A stretch of 48,635 nucleotides of DNA from RUG11462 sp045539315 (lineage in GTDB: Bacteria; Bacillota; Clostridia; Oscillospirales; Acutalibacteraceae): NCBI GenBank assembly GCA_045539315.1, contig JAZQFC010000005.1, forward strand, positions 1 to 48,635, given 5' to 3'. The position numbers were made by a program, and so were the translations under genes. A model generated the notes under the pieces. That model did no database searches. It saw only the letters and a list, made by a program, of their open reading frames with translations, and was not told where the DNA came from. This document shows, in pieces, positions 33,582 to 40,987 of this stretch; positions within the stretch are counted from its first letter, which is position 1, and each line of letters opens with the position of its first letter.

Positions 33582-34121
33582 TTATTTCGCAAACGGAGCG
33601 CCCATAAGAGTTAATAACTCTCTAGCTTCTTCGTCTGTCTTTGCAGTAGTGATAAATGTAATATCCATACCGCGTACTTTATCGATTTTGTCATACTCGA
33701 TTTCAGGGAAAATCAATTGCTCTTTAACGCCCATGCTATAGTTGCCGCGGCCGTCAAAAGAATTAGGATTAATTCCTCTGAAGTCTCTAACTCTAGGGAG
33801 AGCGAGTGAGAAGAGTCTATCAATAAACTCATACATTTTCTCGCCTCTAAGTGTTACTTTAACACCGATTGGCATACCTTCACGAAGTTTGAAGTTCGCT
33901 ACTGATTTTTTAGCGCGGCATACAACCGGTTTTTGACCTGTGATAATACCAAGGTCTTTTGAAATAGCGTCAATAACTTTTGAGTTTTCTTTTGCTTCAC
34001 CTGCACCGACATTGATTACTACTTTGTCGATTTTAGGAATTTGCATAACGCTTTTGTACTCGAACTTTTTCATCAAAGCAGGAGCAACATCATTTTTGTA
34101 CATTTCTGAAAATCTTGACAT
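33582..34121 (-). CDS. rplE: 50S ribosomal protein L5
   Basis: 5S rRNA-binding protein that contacts the P-site tRNA and S13. The 179-aa sequence has the conserved KIDKVVINVGAGEAKENSK, GQKPVVCRAKKSVANFKLRE, LPRVRDFRGINPNSFDGRGN and the C-terminal DITFITTAKTDEEARELL. Full length. It starts 19 bases after rplX. Confidence 0.98.
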   Translation of the reverse strand: MSRFSEMYKNDVAPALMKKFEYKSVMQIPKIDKVVINVGAGEAKENSKVIDAISKDLGIITGQKPVVCRAKKSVANFKLREGMPIGVKVTLRGEKMYEFIDRLFSLALPRVRDFRGINPNSFDGRGNYSMGVKEQLIFPEIEYDKIDKVRGMDITFITTAKTDEEARELLTLMGAPFAK

Positions 34122-34140
34122 AATAATCTACTCCTCCTTC

Positions 34141-34461
34141 TTACTTAAGTTCAGCGCCACATTTAGCGCAAACACGGATTTTCTTTCCGTCATTTTCAAT
34201 TTTGTGTGCAACTCTTGTTTGTTTTTTGCACTTAGGGCATACAGGTTGAACTTTACAAGCATATAAAGCGCCTTCTGCCTTAACAATACCTGATGGATCG
34301 CCAGCTTTACGAGGTTTAACGTGTTTTGTTACCATATTGCATTTTTCAACGATAACTTTACCTTCCTCAGGGCTTACAGCGAGAACCTTGCCGGTTTTGC
34401 CTTTGTCTTTACCTGAAATGATGATTACTTCATCACCAGTTTTTACATGAATTTTCTTCAT
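34141..34461 (-). CDS. rplX: 50S ribosomal protein L24
   Basis: Assembly-initiator protein of the large subunit with a KOW motif (VKTGDEVIIISGKDKGKTGK). I start it at ATG 34461, giving 106 aa, because AAGGAGGGG lies just upstream; the frame is open to 34494, which would overlap rplN. The C-terminal half carries a four-Cys zinc ribbon (CPKC, CAKC), a form seen in Clostridia. It follows rplN by 13 bases. Confidence 0.96.
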   Translation of the reverse strand: MKKIHVKTGDEVIIISGKDKGKTGKVLAVSPEEGKVIVEKCNMVTKHVKPRKAGDPSGIVKAEGALYACKVQPVCPKCKKQTRVAHKIENDGKKIRVCAKCGAELK

Positions 34462-34474
34462 ATCTAGCCCCTCC

Positions 34475-34843
34475 TTAAAGTACTTCTGGAGCAAGTGATA
34501 AGATTCTCATATAATCTTTATCACGAAGCTCTCTGGCAACAGGTCCAAAAATACGAGTGCCTCTTGGGGTTTTGTCTTCTTTGATGATTACGGCTGCATT
34601 TTCATCAAATCTGATGTATGTGCCGTCTTCACGACGAAGACCTTTTACTGAACGAACAACGACAGCTTTAACTACGTCGCCTTTTTTAACTGTGCCGCCT
34701 GGTGCTGCTTTTTTAACAGAAGCAACCACAACGTCACCAATATTAGCATATCTTCTACCGGAGCCACCCAATACACGAATGCACATTAATTCTTTTGCAC
34801 CTGTATTGTCAGCTACCTTAAGATAACTTTGTTGCTGTATCAC
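34475..34843 (-). CDS. rplN: 50S ribosomal protein L14
   Basis: Conserved large-subunit protein at the subunit interface. The 122-aa length is exactly the standard one. Markers are MIQQQSYLKVADNTGAKELM, RVLGGSGRRYANIGDVVVAS, the KKGDVVKAVVVRS block and GTRIFGPVARELRDKDYMRI. It lies 15 bases after rpsQ. GGAGG precedes the ATG. Confidence 0.98.
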   Translation of the reverse strand: MIQQQSYLKVADNTGAKELMCIRVLGGSGRRYANIGDVVVASVKKAAPGGTVKKGDVVKAVVVRSVKGLRREDGTYIRFDENAAVIIKEDKTPRGTRIFGPVARELRDKDYMRILSLAPEVL

Positions 34844-34858
34844 AGTGGTTCCTCCTTC

Positions 34859-35113
34859 TTATTTAGCTTTCTCGATGATTTCAACTAAACGCCATCTCTT
34901 ATCTTTAGAGAGTGGTCTTGTTTCCATAACCAATACTCTATCGCCGATACCAGCAGCGTTGTTTTCATCATGAGCCTTAAGTTTTACAGTTTTCTTTACG
35001 ATTTTGCTGTAAAGTTTGTGTTTAACATTATCTTCGATAGCAACTACGATGGTTTTATCCATTTTGTCACTAACTACTCTACCAACTCTGGTTTTTCTTA
35101 AATTTCTTTCCAT
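34859..35113 (-). CDS. rpsQ: 30S ribosomal protein S17
   Basis: OB-fold 16S rRNA-binding protein of the small-subunit body. The 84-aa sequence has RKTRVGRVVSDKMDKTIVVA, HKLYSKIVKKTVKLKAHDEN and the ETRPLSKDKRWRLVEI end. Length is normal. It follows rpmC by 14 bases. Confidence 0.98.
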   Translation of the reverse strand: MERNLRKTRVGRVVSDKMDKTIVVAIEDNVKHKLYSKIVKKTVKLKAHDENNAAGIGDRVLVMETRPLSKDKRWRLVEIIEKAK

Positions 35114-35127
35114 AGTTCAATTCCTCC

Positions 35128-35328
35128 TTATGCCTTCTCTTCAAGACTTTTTGCTGTGATAACTGTGTTTACACGAGCAATGTCTTTCTTAACAGCTTTT
35201 ATACGCATAGGGTTTTCGAGTTGGTTTACAGCGAGCTGAAAACGCAAGTTAAAAAGTTCTTTTTTAAGGTCTGCTAACTTATCGTTAAGCTCAGCAACTG
35301 TCATTTCTCTTAATTCACTTGCTTTCAT
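35128..35328 (-). CDS. rpmC: 50S ribosomal protein L29
   Basis: A 66-aa helical hairpin protein at the polypeptide exit, where signal recognition particle and trigger factor dock. Markers are MKASELREMTVAELNDKLAD, KKELFNLRFQLAVNQLENP and the IKAVKKDIARVNTVI helix. Its ATG shares one base with the rplP stop codon (TAATG), so it is coupled to L16 translation. Confidence 0.97.
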   Translation of the reverse strand: MKASELREMTVAELNDKLADLKKELFNLRFQLAVNQLENPMRIKAVKKDIARVNTVITAKSLEEKA

Positions 35329-35750
35329 TATTGCTCACCATCCTCTTCTTTAACTACAAATTTACATTTGATAGGAAGTTTATGCATAGCAAGACGCATA
35401 GCTTCTCTAGCGAGTTCTTCAGAAACGCCGCCGATTTCAAACATAACTCTGCCCGGTTTAACTACTGCTACCCAGTATTCTGGTGAACCTTTACCTTTAC
35501 CCATACGAGTTTCAGCAGGTTTTTCAGTAATTGGTTTATCCGGGAATATTTTAATCCATACTTGACCGCCACGTTTGATGTAACGAGCCATAGCGATACG
35601 GGCTGCCTCAATTTGATTAGCAGTGATCCAAGCTGGCTCCAAAGCCTGGAGGCCGAACTTACCGTAAGTTACAGTGTTGCCGCGAGTAGCTTTACCCTTC
35701 ATACGACCACGTTGAACTCTACGGAATTTAACACGCTTTGGCATTAACAT
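35328..35750 (-). CDS. rplP: 50S ribosomal protein L16
   Basis: Large-subunit protein near the A-site tRNA elbow. The 140-aa sequence starts MLMPKRVKFRRVQRGRMKGK, matching the MLLPKRVKYRRVQRGRMKGK seen in most Clostridia, which supports the start at 35750. Further markers are ARIAMARYIKRGGQVWIKIF and the GKGKGSPEYWVAVVKPGRVM block. Its start shares bases with the rpsC stop codon (TAATG). Confidence 0.98.
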   Translation of the reverse strand: MLMPKRVKFRRVQRGRMKGKATRGNTVTYGKFGLQALEPAWITANQIEAARIAMARYIKRGGQVWIKIFPDKPITEKPAETRMGKGKGSPEYWVAVVKPGRVMFEIGGVSEELAREAMRLAMHKLPIKCKFVVKEEDGEQ

Positions 35751-36433
35751 TATTTTCTGCCTCCTTTTCTGCGGTTATTTTTACCCATAGATACTCTTTT
35801 TGCACTCTTAAGCACTTCACCACTGTAGATCCAGATTTTAACGCCGATTTTACCGTAAGTTGTGTTAGCTTCAGCAAAACCATAGTCAATATCTGCACGG
35901 ATTGTTTGTAGTGGAATAGTACCTTCGTGATAATGCTCTGCACGAGCGATTTCAGCGCCGCCTAAACGACCTGAAACTTGAGTTTTAATACCTTTAGCAC
36001 CAAGTCTCATAGTTCTACCGATTGCTTGTTTTAAAGCACGGCGGAAGGAGATACGATTTTCAAGTTGTGCTGCTACGTTCTCAGCTACTAACTGAGCGTT
36101 AAGGTCAGGGTTTTTAACTTCAACAATGTTGATGATAACAGGTTTTGCGAGCATTTTTTCGCAATCTGCTTTTAATTTTTCGATTTCTGAACCATTACGA
36201 CCGATAACCATACCTGGTTTAGCGCAATGAATGAAAATTCTTACACGTTTAGCATCTCTTTCGATTTCGATTTCAGGAATACCTGCTTTGTAAAGACGTG
36301 CTTTAAGATAATTTCTTAATTTGTAGTCTTCAACCAATGTATCGCCAAAATCTTTATCTTGTGCAAACCAACGGCTGCTCCAATTTTTGATAACGCCTAC
36401 GCGAAGTCCATGTGGATTAACTTTCTGGCCCAT
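35750..36433 (-). CDS. rpsC: 30S ribosomal protein S3
   Basis: Head protein of the 30S subunit lining the mRNA entry tunnel, with helicase-assisting residues. The 227-aa sequence has MGQKVNPHGLRVGVIKNWSS, the KH domain with FIHCAKPGMVIGRNGSEIEK, and the C-terminal RAEHYHEGTIPLQTIRADID block. Full length. It is 18 bases after rplV. Confidence 0.98.
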   Translation of the reverse strand: MGQKVNPHGLRVGVIKNWSSRWFAQDKDFGDTLVEDYKLRNYLKARLYKAGIPEIEIERDAKRVRIFIHCAKPGMVIGRNGSEIEKLKADCEKMLAKPVIINIVEVKNPDLNAQLVAENVAAQLENRISFRRALKQAIGRTMRLGAKGIKTQVSGRLGGAEIARAEHYHEGTIPLQTIRADIDYGFAEANTTYGKIGVKIWIYSGEVLKSAKRVSMGKNNRRKGGRK

Positions 36434-36451
36434 TAATACTACCTCCTTCTA

Positions 36452-36790
36452 TTAGTCTTCTTTTTCCTTGAGTACCAAGGTGATGTGTGATGTTCTTTTG
36501 TAAATATGGTATGCTCTACCGTGTGCTCTTGGTCTAATTCTCTTAAGAATTGGACCTGCGCCTGCGTAGCACTCTGCTACATAAAGGTTGTTAACATCCA
36601 TATTGTGATTGTTTTCTGCATTTGCCATAGCTGATTTAAGCAACTTAGCCAAAGGCTCACAAGCGGCCTTAGGTGTATGGCGCAAAATTGCCATTGCTTT
36701 GTCAGCAGGCTGTTTTCTAATCAAATCTAAAACGATTTGAACTTTTCTTGGGGAAATACGAATATATTTCGCTGTTGCCCTTGCTTCCAT
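36452..36790 (-). CDS. rplV: 50S ribosomal protein L22
   Basis: Exit-tunnel protein. The 112-aa sequence has KYIRISPRKVQIVLDLIRKQ and the beta-hairpin loop region AGAGPILKRIRPRAHGRAYH that reaches the tunnel constriction, where macrolide-resistance changes occur; no deletion is apparent. Normal length. It follows rpsS by 22 bases. Confidence 0.98.
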   Translation of the reverse strand: MEARATAKYIRISPRKVQIVLDLIRKQPADKAMAILRHTPKAACEPLAKLLKSAMANAENNHNMDVNNLYVAECYAGAGPILKRIRPRAHGRAYHIYKRTSHITLVLKEKED

Positions 36791-36812
36791 AATCTAAACT
36801 CCTTTCGGCCTC

Positions 36813-37085
36813 TTATTTTGTTGTTTTAGAACCTGCGTGGCCCTTAAATGTTCTGGTAGGAGCAAACTCACCGAGTTTGTGACCAACCATATCTTCTGTT
36901 ACATAAACCGGAACATGTTTGCGTCCGTCATGTACTGCAAATGTGTGTCCTACAAAATCAGGAAAGATTGTTGAAGAACGACTCCAAGTTTTAAGAATTC
37001 TTTTTTCGCCTGCTTCGTTCATAGCCTTAACTCTTTCTAAAAGTTTAGGTTGCACGAAAGGTCCTTTTTTCAAACTTCTTGACAT
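36813..37085 (-). CDS. rpsS: 30S ribosomal protein S19
   Basis: Head protein forming a bridge with S13 and the large subunit. The 90-aa sequence opens MSRSLKKGPFVQPKLLERVK and includes WSRSSTIFPDFVGHTFAVHD and HKLGEFAPTRTFKGHAG. Normal length. It starts 23 bases after rplB. Confidence 0.98.
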   Translation of the reverse strand: MSRSLKKGPFVQPKLLERVKAMNEAGEKRILKTWSRSSTIFPDFVGHTFAVHDGRKHVPVYVTEDMVGHKLGEFAPTRTFKGHAGSKTTK

Positions 37086-37108
37086 AATTAAACGCTCCTT
37101 CCTTCCGA

Positions 37109-37942
37109 TTATTTAGCATTTCTGCGTTTAACAATAAGTTTGTCAGACGCTTTATGCTTCTTACGAGTTTTAAGACCGAGTGCTGGTTTACCCCAAGGAG
37201 TAACAGGACCTGGTCTACCGATTGGTGACTTACCTTCACCACCACCGTGAGGGTGATCGCATGGGTTCATTACAGAACCACGAACTGTTGGACGAATACC
37301 CATATGACGGCGGCGACCTGCTTTACCGTAGTTAACATTTTCGTGTTCAATGTTTGAAACTTGACCGATTGTTGCGATACAGTTTTCAGGAACATTTCTT
37401 AACTCACCTGATGGGAGTCTTAATAATGCATAACCATTTTCTTTAGCCATAAGTTGTGCTTGGTTACCAGCAGCTCTTGCTAACTGACCACCTTTACCTG
37501 GGTACATTTCAATGTTGTGAATGAAAGTACCTACAGGAATGTTTACGAGTGGTAAAGCATTACCTGGAAGGATATCTGCTGTTGGACCATTAACGATTTT
37601 ATGGCCAGGTTTGAGACCTACAGGTGCTAAGATATAGCTCTTTTCACCATCTTCATATTGAATAAGTGCGATAAACGCTGATCTGTTTGGATCGTATTCA
37701 ATAGATAAAACTGTTGCAGGTACATCAAATTTATTTCTTTTAAAATCAATAATTCTGTACTTTCTTCTGTTGGCACCGCCACGATGACGAACTGTGATTC
37801 TACCGTAGCTGTTTCTGCCTGATTTGTTATTCAAAGGAGCTAAGAGGCTACGCTCTGGAGCAACCTTTGAAAGTGAAGAATAGTCAATAACTGTCATACC
37901 ACGTCTACCAGGGGTAGTTGGTTTATAGTGTTTAACTGGCAT
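37109..37942 (-). CDS. rplB: 50S ribosomal protein L2
   Basis: Highly conserved protein of the peptidyl-transferase region. The 277-aa sequence has KHYKPTTPGRRGMTVIDYSS, the SH3-like and OB domains, and the C-terminal signature GRRRHMGIRPTVRGSVMNPC followed by DHPHGGGEGKSPIGR with the conserved histidine. Full length. It is preceded by an unusually long 118-base spacer after rplW that contains inverted repeats. Confidence 0.98.
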   Translation of the reverse strand: MPVKHYKPTTPGRRGMTVIDYSSLSKVAPERSLLAPLNNKSGRNSYGRITVRHRGGANRRKYRIIDFKRNKFDVPATVLSIEYDPNRSAFIALIQYEDGEKSYILAPVGLKPGHKIVNGPTADILPGNALPLVNIPVGTFIHNIEMYPGKGGQLARAAGNQAQLMAKENGYALLRLPSGELRNVPENCIATIGQVSNIEHENVNYGKAGRRRHMGIRPTVRGSVMNPCDHPHGGGEGKSPIGRPGPVTPWGKPALGLKTRKKHKASDKLIVKRRNAK

Positions 37943-38060
37943 TTTATTTCACTCTCCTGTAAATATTAGCTTTGCGAGGTCTGCATTTTAATGCCTGATT
38001 TCAGACCCCATACTTCGCTTTTGTTTAGAATTTTCTAAACGGTTTAAATAGGTTTACTCC
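37943..38060 (-). promoter_or_regulatory. Structured rplW-rplB spacer (candidate leader of rplB)
   Basis: Most joints in this operon are 2-35 bases; this one is 118. It has a perfect 18-base palindrome, GTTTAGAATTTTCTAAAC (38023-38040), and a nested stem made of GGTCT/AGACC (37978-37982 with 38003-38007) enclosing GCATTTTAATGC (37983-37994). No T-run follows, so attenuation is unlikely. It could be a protein-binding or processing site, or a remnant of an insertion. Confidence 0.4.
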
Positions 38061-38351
38061 TTAGAGCATTCCATCAAAGAAATCAATAGTTTTTGAAGCC
38101 TCTGTTAAAGTTACGATAGCTTTTTTCCAAGACTCTGTATAGCCTGTGTATCTGCCGTATCTTCTTTCTTGACCTCTTACACTGATTGTGTTTACATCTT
38201 TAACTGTAACATCAAACAATTTTTCAACTGCTTTTTTGATTTCAATTTTACTTACGCCCTTAGCTACCTTAAAGGTGTATTTTTTCTCACGGGCAGCAGC
38301 CATACTTTTTTCGGTAATAACCGGTGCGATAATAATATCCTCAACGAACAT
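38061..38351 (-). CDS. rplW: 50S ribosomal protein L23
   Basis: Exit-site protein and docking point for trigger factor and SRP. The 96-aa sequence has DIIIAPVITEKSMAAAREKK, YTFKVAKGVSKIEIKKAVEK and TVKDVNTISVRGQERRYGRY. Normal length. Its ATG shares a base with the rplD stop codon, so it is coupled to L4. Confidence 0.98.
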   Translation of the reverse strand: MFVEDIIIAPVITEKSMAAAREKKYTFKVAKGVSKIEIKKAVEKLFDVTVKDVNTISVRGQERRYGRYTGYTESWKKAIVTLTEASKTIDFFDGML

Positions 38352-38974
38352 TATGCATACACCTCCTCAATTGCTTTGATTGCAGCTGATGTTACGATCA
38401 ATGAATCTGCATTGATAATATCATAAGCATTAATTGTGTTAGTTTGAGCTGTTTTAACGCCAACAATGTTGTTTGCGCTCTTAACTGCAAATGCGTTGTT
38501 TTCATCTAAAACGATGAGCGCTTTTTTACCAGCGCCAACTGCTTTGAGCATATCAGCAACAACTTTAGTTTTGTATTCGGTTACATCCATTTTATCAAGA
38601 ACGATAAGAGATTTTTCAGCAACTTTATCTGACAATGCAGATTTAATAGCAAGTGCTCTTTCTTTCTTGTTAAGACCTTTATCATAGTCTCTTGGCTTTG
38701 GAGCGAATACAATACCACCATGTGTCCATTGTGGAGCACGTGTTGAACCTTGTCTTGCGTGGCCTGTGCCTTTTTGTCTCCAAGGTTTTTTACCGCCGCC
38801 AGAAACTTCTGCACGAGTGAGCGCTGATTGTGTACCTTGGCGTTGTGCTGCAAGATATGCTACAACTGCTCTATGCATAACTGTGGCATTTGGTGTGATA
38901 CCAAAAACTTTATCTGAAAGTTTAATGTCTGAAACTTTAAGTCCAGCCATATCTACTACTGCTACTTTTGGCAT
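38351..38974 (-). CDS. rplD: 50S ribosomal protein L4
   Basis: Tunnel protein; in gammaproteobacteria also the regulator of the S10 operon. The 207-aa sequence has HRAVVAYLAAQRQGTQSALT, the long tunnel loop KKPWRQKGTGHARQGSTRAP, and ALSDKVAEKSLIVLDKMD. No change is visible in the loop. It lies 18 bases after rplC. If the S10 leader found upstream of rpsJ is bound by a ribosomal protein, L4 is one candidate. Confidence 0.98.
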   Translation of the reverse strand: MPKVAVVDMAGLKVSDIKLSDKVFGITPNATVMHRAVVAYLAAQRQGTQSALTRAEVSGGGKKPWRQKGTGHARQGSTRAPQWTHGGIVFAPKPRDYDKGLNKKERALAIKSALSDKVAEKSLIVLDKMDVTEYKTKVVADMLKAVGAGKKALIVLDENNAFAVKSANNIVGVKTAQTNTINAYDIINADSLIVTSAAIKAIEEVYA

Positions 38975-38992
38975 AATTTATTCTCTCCTTTC

Positions 38993-39625
38993 TTAAGCTT
39001 TAACCGAATCAGCGATAGTAACGATACCGCCTTTTGGTCCAGGGATAGCACCCTTAACTGCAATGATGTTGTTTTCAGCGTCAACCTTAACAACAGAAAG
39101 ATTTTGAACTGTAACTCTTTCTGAACCTAAGTGACCTGCTAACTTCTTACCTTTGAATACACGAGAAGGTGATGAACAAGCACCAAGTGAACCTGCGTGT
39201 CTGTGTACAGGACCTGTACCGTGTGATTCTTTAAGTCTGCCGAAGTTCCAACGTTTGATAACGCCTGCAGTACCTTTACCTTTTGAAGTACCAACAACGT
39301 CAACTTTATCGCCTTCAGCGAAAGTGTCAGCTTTGATGATGTCGCCTACGTTTAAAGCAGAGATATCAGCGAGTCTAAACTCACGGAGATATTTCTTTGG
39401 AGCAACATCGCCTTTAGCGAAGTGACCTTTCATAGGTTTGTTTACCTTGTTTGCTTTGAGGTCGCCGAAGCCAACTTGTACAGCTTCGTAACCATCAGTT
39501 TCTACTGTTTTCTTTTGAGAAACAACACAAGGACCTGCTTCTACAACAGTAACTGGGACTACATTTCCCTTTTCGTCAAAAAGTTGGGTCATACCAATCT
39601 TTTTGCCAATGATAGCTTTTTGCAT
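38993..39625 (-). CDS. rplC: 50S ribosomal protein L3
   Basis: Early-assembly protein whose loop reaches the peptidyl-transferase centre. The 210-aa sequence starts MQKAIIGKKIGMTQLFDEKG and includes FGRLKESHGTGPVHRHAGSL and GKKLAGHLGSERVTVQNLSV. GGAGG precedes the ATG. The 101-base spacer after rpsJ carries two perfect hairpins. Confidence 0.98.
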   Translation of the reverse strand: MQKAIIGKKIGMTQLFDEKGNVVPVTVVEAGPCVVSQKKTVETDGYEAVQVGFGDLKANKVNKPMKGHFAKGDVAPKKYLREFRLADISALNVGDIIKADTFAEGDKVDVVGTSKGKGTAGVIKRWNFGRLKESHGTGPVHRHAGSLGACSSPSRVFKGKKLAGHLGSERVTVQNLSVVKVDAENNIIAVKGAIPGPKGGIVTIADSVKA

Positions 39626-39726
39626 ATCTTTTTTCCTCCTTATTGGTTATTGGTTGGCGTTAGCCAACATGACCTTTAGTGCGAACTGAAATATACCTTA
39701 TTATATACGCGTGAGCGCGTTACATA
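39626..39726 (-). promoter_or_regulatory. rpsJ-rplC spacer with two hairpins
   Basis: ACGCG/CGCGT with a 4-base loop (39707-39720) lies just after rpsJ. GTTGGC/GCCAAC with a 4-base loop (39653-39668) lies just before the rplC ribosome site, followed by a CCAATAA direct repeat. Function unknown; regulation or RNA processing is possible. Confidence 0.35.
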
Positions 39727-40035
39727 TTAAAGGTTGATTTCAATATCAACACCGGCAGGTAATTCAAGGCCTTGTAAAGCCTCTACTGTCTTGTTTGATG
39801 GACGAAGAATGTCAATCAATCTCTTGTGAGTTCTTGTTTCGAATTGCTCACGGCTGTCTTTATATTTATGAACAGCACGAAGGATTGTAACAACTTCTCT
39901 CTCAGTTGGAAGTGGAATAGGGCCTGATACTCTAGCACCTGTTCTCTTTGCTGTTTCCACGATTTTTTCAGCTGACTTGTCAACTAAAACGTGGTCATAG
40001 CTTTTAATTCTGATTCTGATTTTTTCTTTTGCCAT
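39727..40035 (-). CDS. rpsJ: 30S ribosomal protein S10
   Basis: Head protein of the small subunit and, as NusE, part of the antitermination complex. The 102-aa sequence has IRIRIKSYDHVLVDKSAEKI, GARVSGPIPLPTEREVVTIL and HKRLIDILRPSNKTVEALQG. The AGGAGG box lies 11 bases before the ATG. It is the first gene of the S10-spc-alpha cluster, with a ~300-base leader upstream. Confidence 0.98.
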   Translation of the reverse strand: MAKEKIRIRIKSYDHVLVDKSAEKIVETAKRTGARVSGPIPLPTEREVVTILRAVHKYKDSREQFETRTHKRLIDILRPSNKTVEALQGLELPAGVDIEINL

Positions 40036-40346
40036 CTTGTTTGACGCCTCCTATAAAAATTTTGGGGCGGGCAGTGACGTACTATCTTTCGTATTCAACC
40101 CTTAGCCGCGTGTTTCACGTTTTCCCAACATAAAACCGAAATCAACACACCTCGTGTTGTTCCGGGTTCGGCTAATTTCTTAATTCACCCCATTAACAAA
40201 GCCCGATTGCCTTGTATTAAGATGATAAGAACATACTTATAAACAGTACAATTTCGCCCGGTTTAAAATCGGACATACTCGGCGGAAATTTCCCACTTCA
40301 AAGAGTGGCCACCTCCCGCTTCAACGCATGTAAGCGCACATTCGTG
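40036..40346 (-). promoter_or_regulatory. Structured 5' leader of the S10 operon
   Basis: Between the promoter and rpsJ there is about 310 bases of RNA with two structured parts. The upstream part has a GCAC/GTGC hairpin (40336-40347) and GCGGAA/TCCCGC (40282-40319) enclosing CCACT/AGTGG (40293-40308). The downstream part (40064-40191) is closed by GGGGCG/CACCCC (G-U pair allowed in the transcript) and contains TTAGCCG/CGGCTAA (40102-40108 with 40169-40175), CGTG/CACG (40109-40119) and CAACAC/GTGTTG (40143-40159). No T-run follows any stem. The last stem ends about 13 bases before the ribosome site, so control of translation is plausible. This is probably a ribosomal-protein leader. Confidence 0.6.
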
Positions 40347-40353
40347 CCCTACT

Positions 40354-40382
40354 ATAATAACATAAACAATACTTATATGCAA
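40354..40382 (-). promoter_or_regulatory. Promoter of the S10-spc-alpha operon
   Basis: TTGCAT (40382-40377), 17-bp spacer, TATTAT (40359-40354) on the minus strand; transcription should start near 40346, about 310 bases before rpsJ. Confidence 0.6.
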
Positions 40383-40401
40383 GAAAAAGTTTTTTTATTC
40401 G

Positions 40402-40438
40402 TGATTTTCTATGTTTTGAAAAAATAACATAGAAATCT
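40402..40438. other. Long A/T-rich hairpin between the tRNA-Pro unit and the S10 promoter
   Basis: TTTCTATGTT and its complement AACATAGAAA form a 10-bp stem (extended by GAT/ATC) around a 10-base A-rich loop. It lies upstream of the S10 promoter. It could back up the tRNA terminator; no other role is visible. The bases from here to 40517 hold nothing else I can assign. Confidence 0.35.
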
Positions 40439-40517
40439 CAAGGCGATTTTTGTGCAGTTTGTACAAAACGCTAGGCTTTTTTTACATTCGTAGGGCTTAT
40501 GTCTGCCTCGAAAACTT

Positions 40518-40550
40518 AAAAAGCAGATGAGAAAATCTCATCTGCTTTTT
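40518..40550. terminator. Terminator of tRNA-Pro
   Basis: AAAAAGCAGATGAGA pairs with TCTCATCTGCTTTTT around a 3-base loop. The T-run on the minus side directly follows the CCA end of the tRNA gene. Confidence 0.9.
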
Positions 40551-40553
40551 AAT

Positions 40554-40630
40554 TGGTCGAGATGACAAGACTTGAACTTGCGGCTTCTGCGTCCCGAACG
40601 CAGCGCTCTACCAAACTGAGCTACATCTCG
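40554..40630 (-). tRNA. tRNA-Pro, anticodon CGG
   Basis: A complete 77-base cloverleaf with encoded CCA. Acceptor stem CGAGATG/CATCTCG; D stem GCTC/GAGC; anticodon stem CTGCG/CGCAG with loop TTCGGGA, anticodon CGG at 40596-40594; T arm GCAAG-TTCAAGT-CTTGT; discriminator A, then CCA at 40556-40554. The anticodon reads proline codon CCG. It stands alone between its own promoter and terminator. Confidence 0.95.
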
Positions 40631-40643
40631 TTTTATCAAATCA

Positions 40644-40672
40644 ATTATAAAACCACTAATCCTTATTGTCAA
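40644..40672 (-). promoter_or_regulatory. Promoter of tRNA-Pro
   Basis: Near-consensus TTGACA (40672-40667), 17-bp spacer, TATAAT (40649-40644) on the minus strand, 14 bases before the mature 5' end. Confidence 0.85.
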
Positions 40673-40699
40673 GAATTTAATAAAATTCTTTTTTGTTTA

Positions 40700-40728
40700 T
40701 TGACAACTTTACTTTTGAGTGATAATAT
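40700..40728 (+). promoter_or_regulatory. Promoter of the 62-aa membrane protein gene
   Basis: Consensus TTGACA (40700-40705), 17-bp spacer, TAATAT (40723-40728); it is divergent from the tRNA-Pro promoter, the -35 boxes being 27 bases apart. Confidence 0.8.
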
Positions 40729-40763
40729 ATAAATAACTTGAATTTTATAAAGGAGATTTTCTT

Positions 40764-40952
40764 ATGAAGACTTGGTTAATCTGGTTAATTGCTATCCTTG
40801 CAATTGTAATTGTAGGTGGCGGTTTAAGTTTCTTAATCGATGGTTTCGGTTGGGTAATTGGTGTATTTGTAGGCGTGTTAATATTAATTATGTGCTTCAA
40901 AGCCAAAGCAAACGCAGAAAATAAAGACCAAAAAGTTTATGACGAATATTAA
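40764..40952 (+). CDS. Small membrane protein, 62 aa, unknown
   Basis: I do not recognise a family. The protein is mostly two hydrophobic segments (about residues 4-24 and 28-46) with GGGLSFLIDGFG between them, then a charged tail (KAKANAENKDQKVYDEY). It has a strong promoter, AAAGGAG 9 bases before the ATG, and a shared terminator downstream, so it is very likely a real gene. Function unknown; the tail is probably cytoplasmic. Confidence 0.7.
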   Translation: MKTWLIWLIAILAIVIVGGGLSFLIDGFGWVIGVFVGVLILIMCFKAKANAENKDQKVYDEY

Positions 40953-40956
40953 ACCA

Positions 40957-40987
40957 AAAAGCCACTAATCAAATGATTAGTGGCTTT
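40957..40987. terminator. Bidirectional terminator between the small membrane protein gene and guaB
   Basis: GCCACTAATC (40961-40970) pairs with GATTAGTGGC (40975-40984), AAAT loop, with A-run and T-run flanks; serves both converging genes. Confidence 0.9.

Noticed and set aside
33582..34121. Start or stop errors in the ribosomal genes such as frameshifts
   Set aside because: Each ribosomal protein has its family length and termini once starts of rplX and rpsG are corrected; no frameshift is seen.
38023..38040. Palindrome GTTTAGAATTTTCTAAAC as a transcription factor operator
   Set aside because: It lies inside an operon after rplW, far from any promoter; treated as part of the spacer structure instead.
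40064..40191. Possible 5S rRNA gene upstream of rpsJ, because the transcript contains GCCGAACCCGGAA
   Set aside because: The arms do not follow the 5S layout, the conserved loop sequences elsewhere are missing, and the segment lies inside the leader of rpsJ with no 16S/23S genes nearby.
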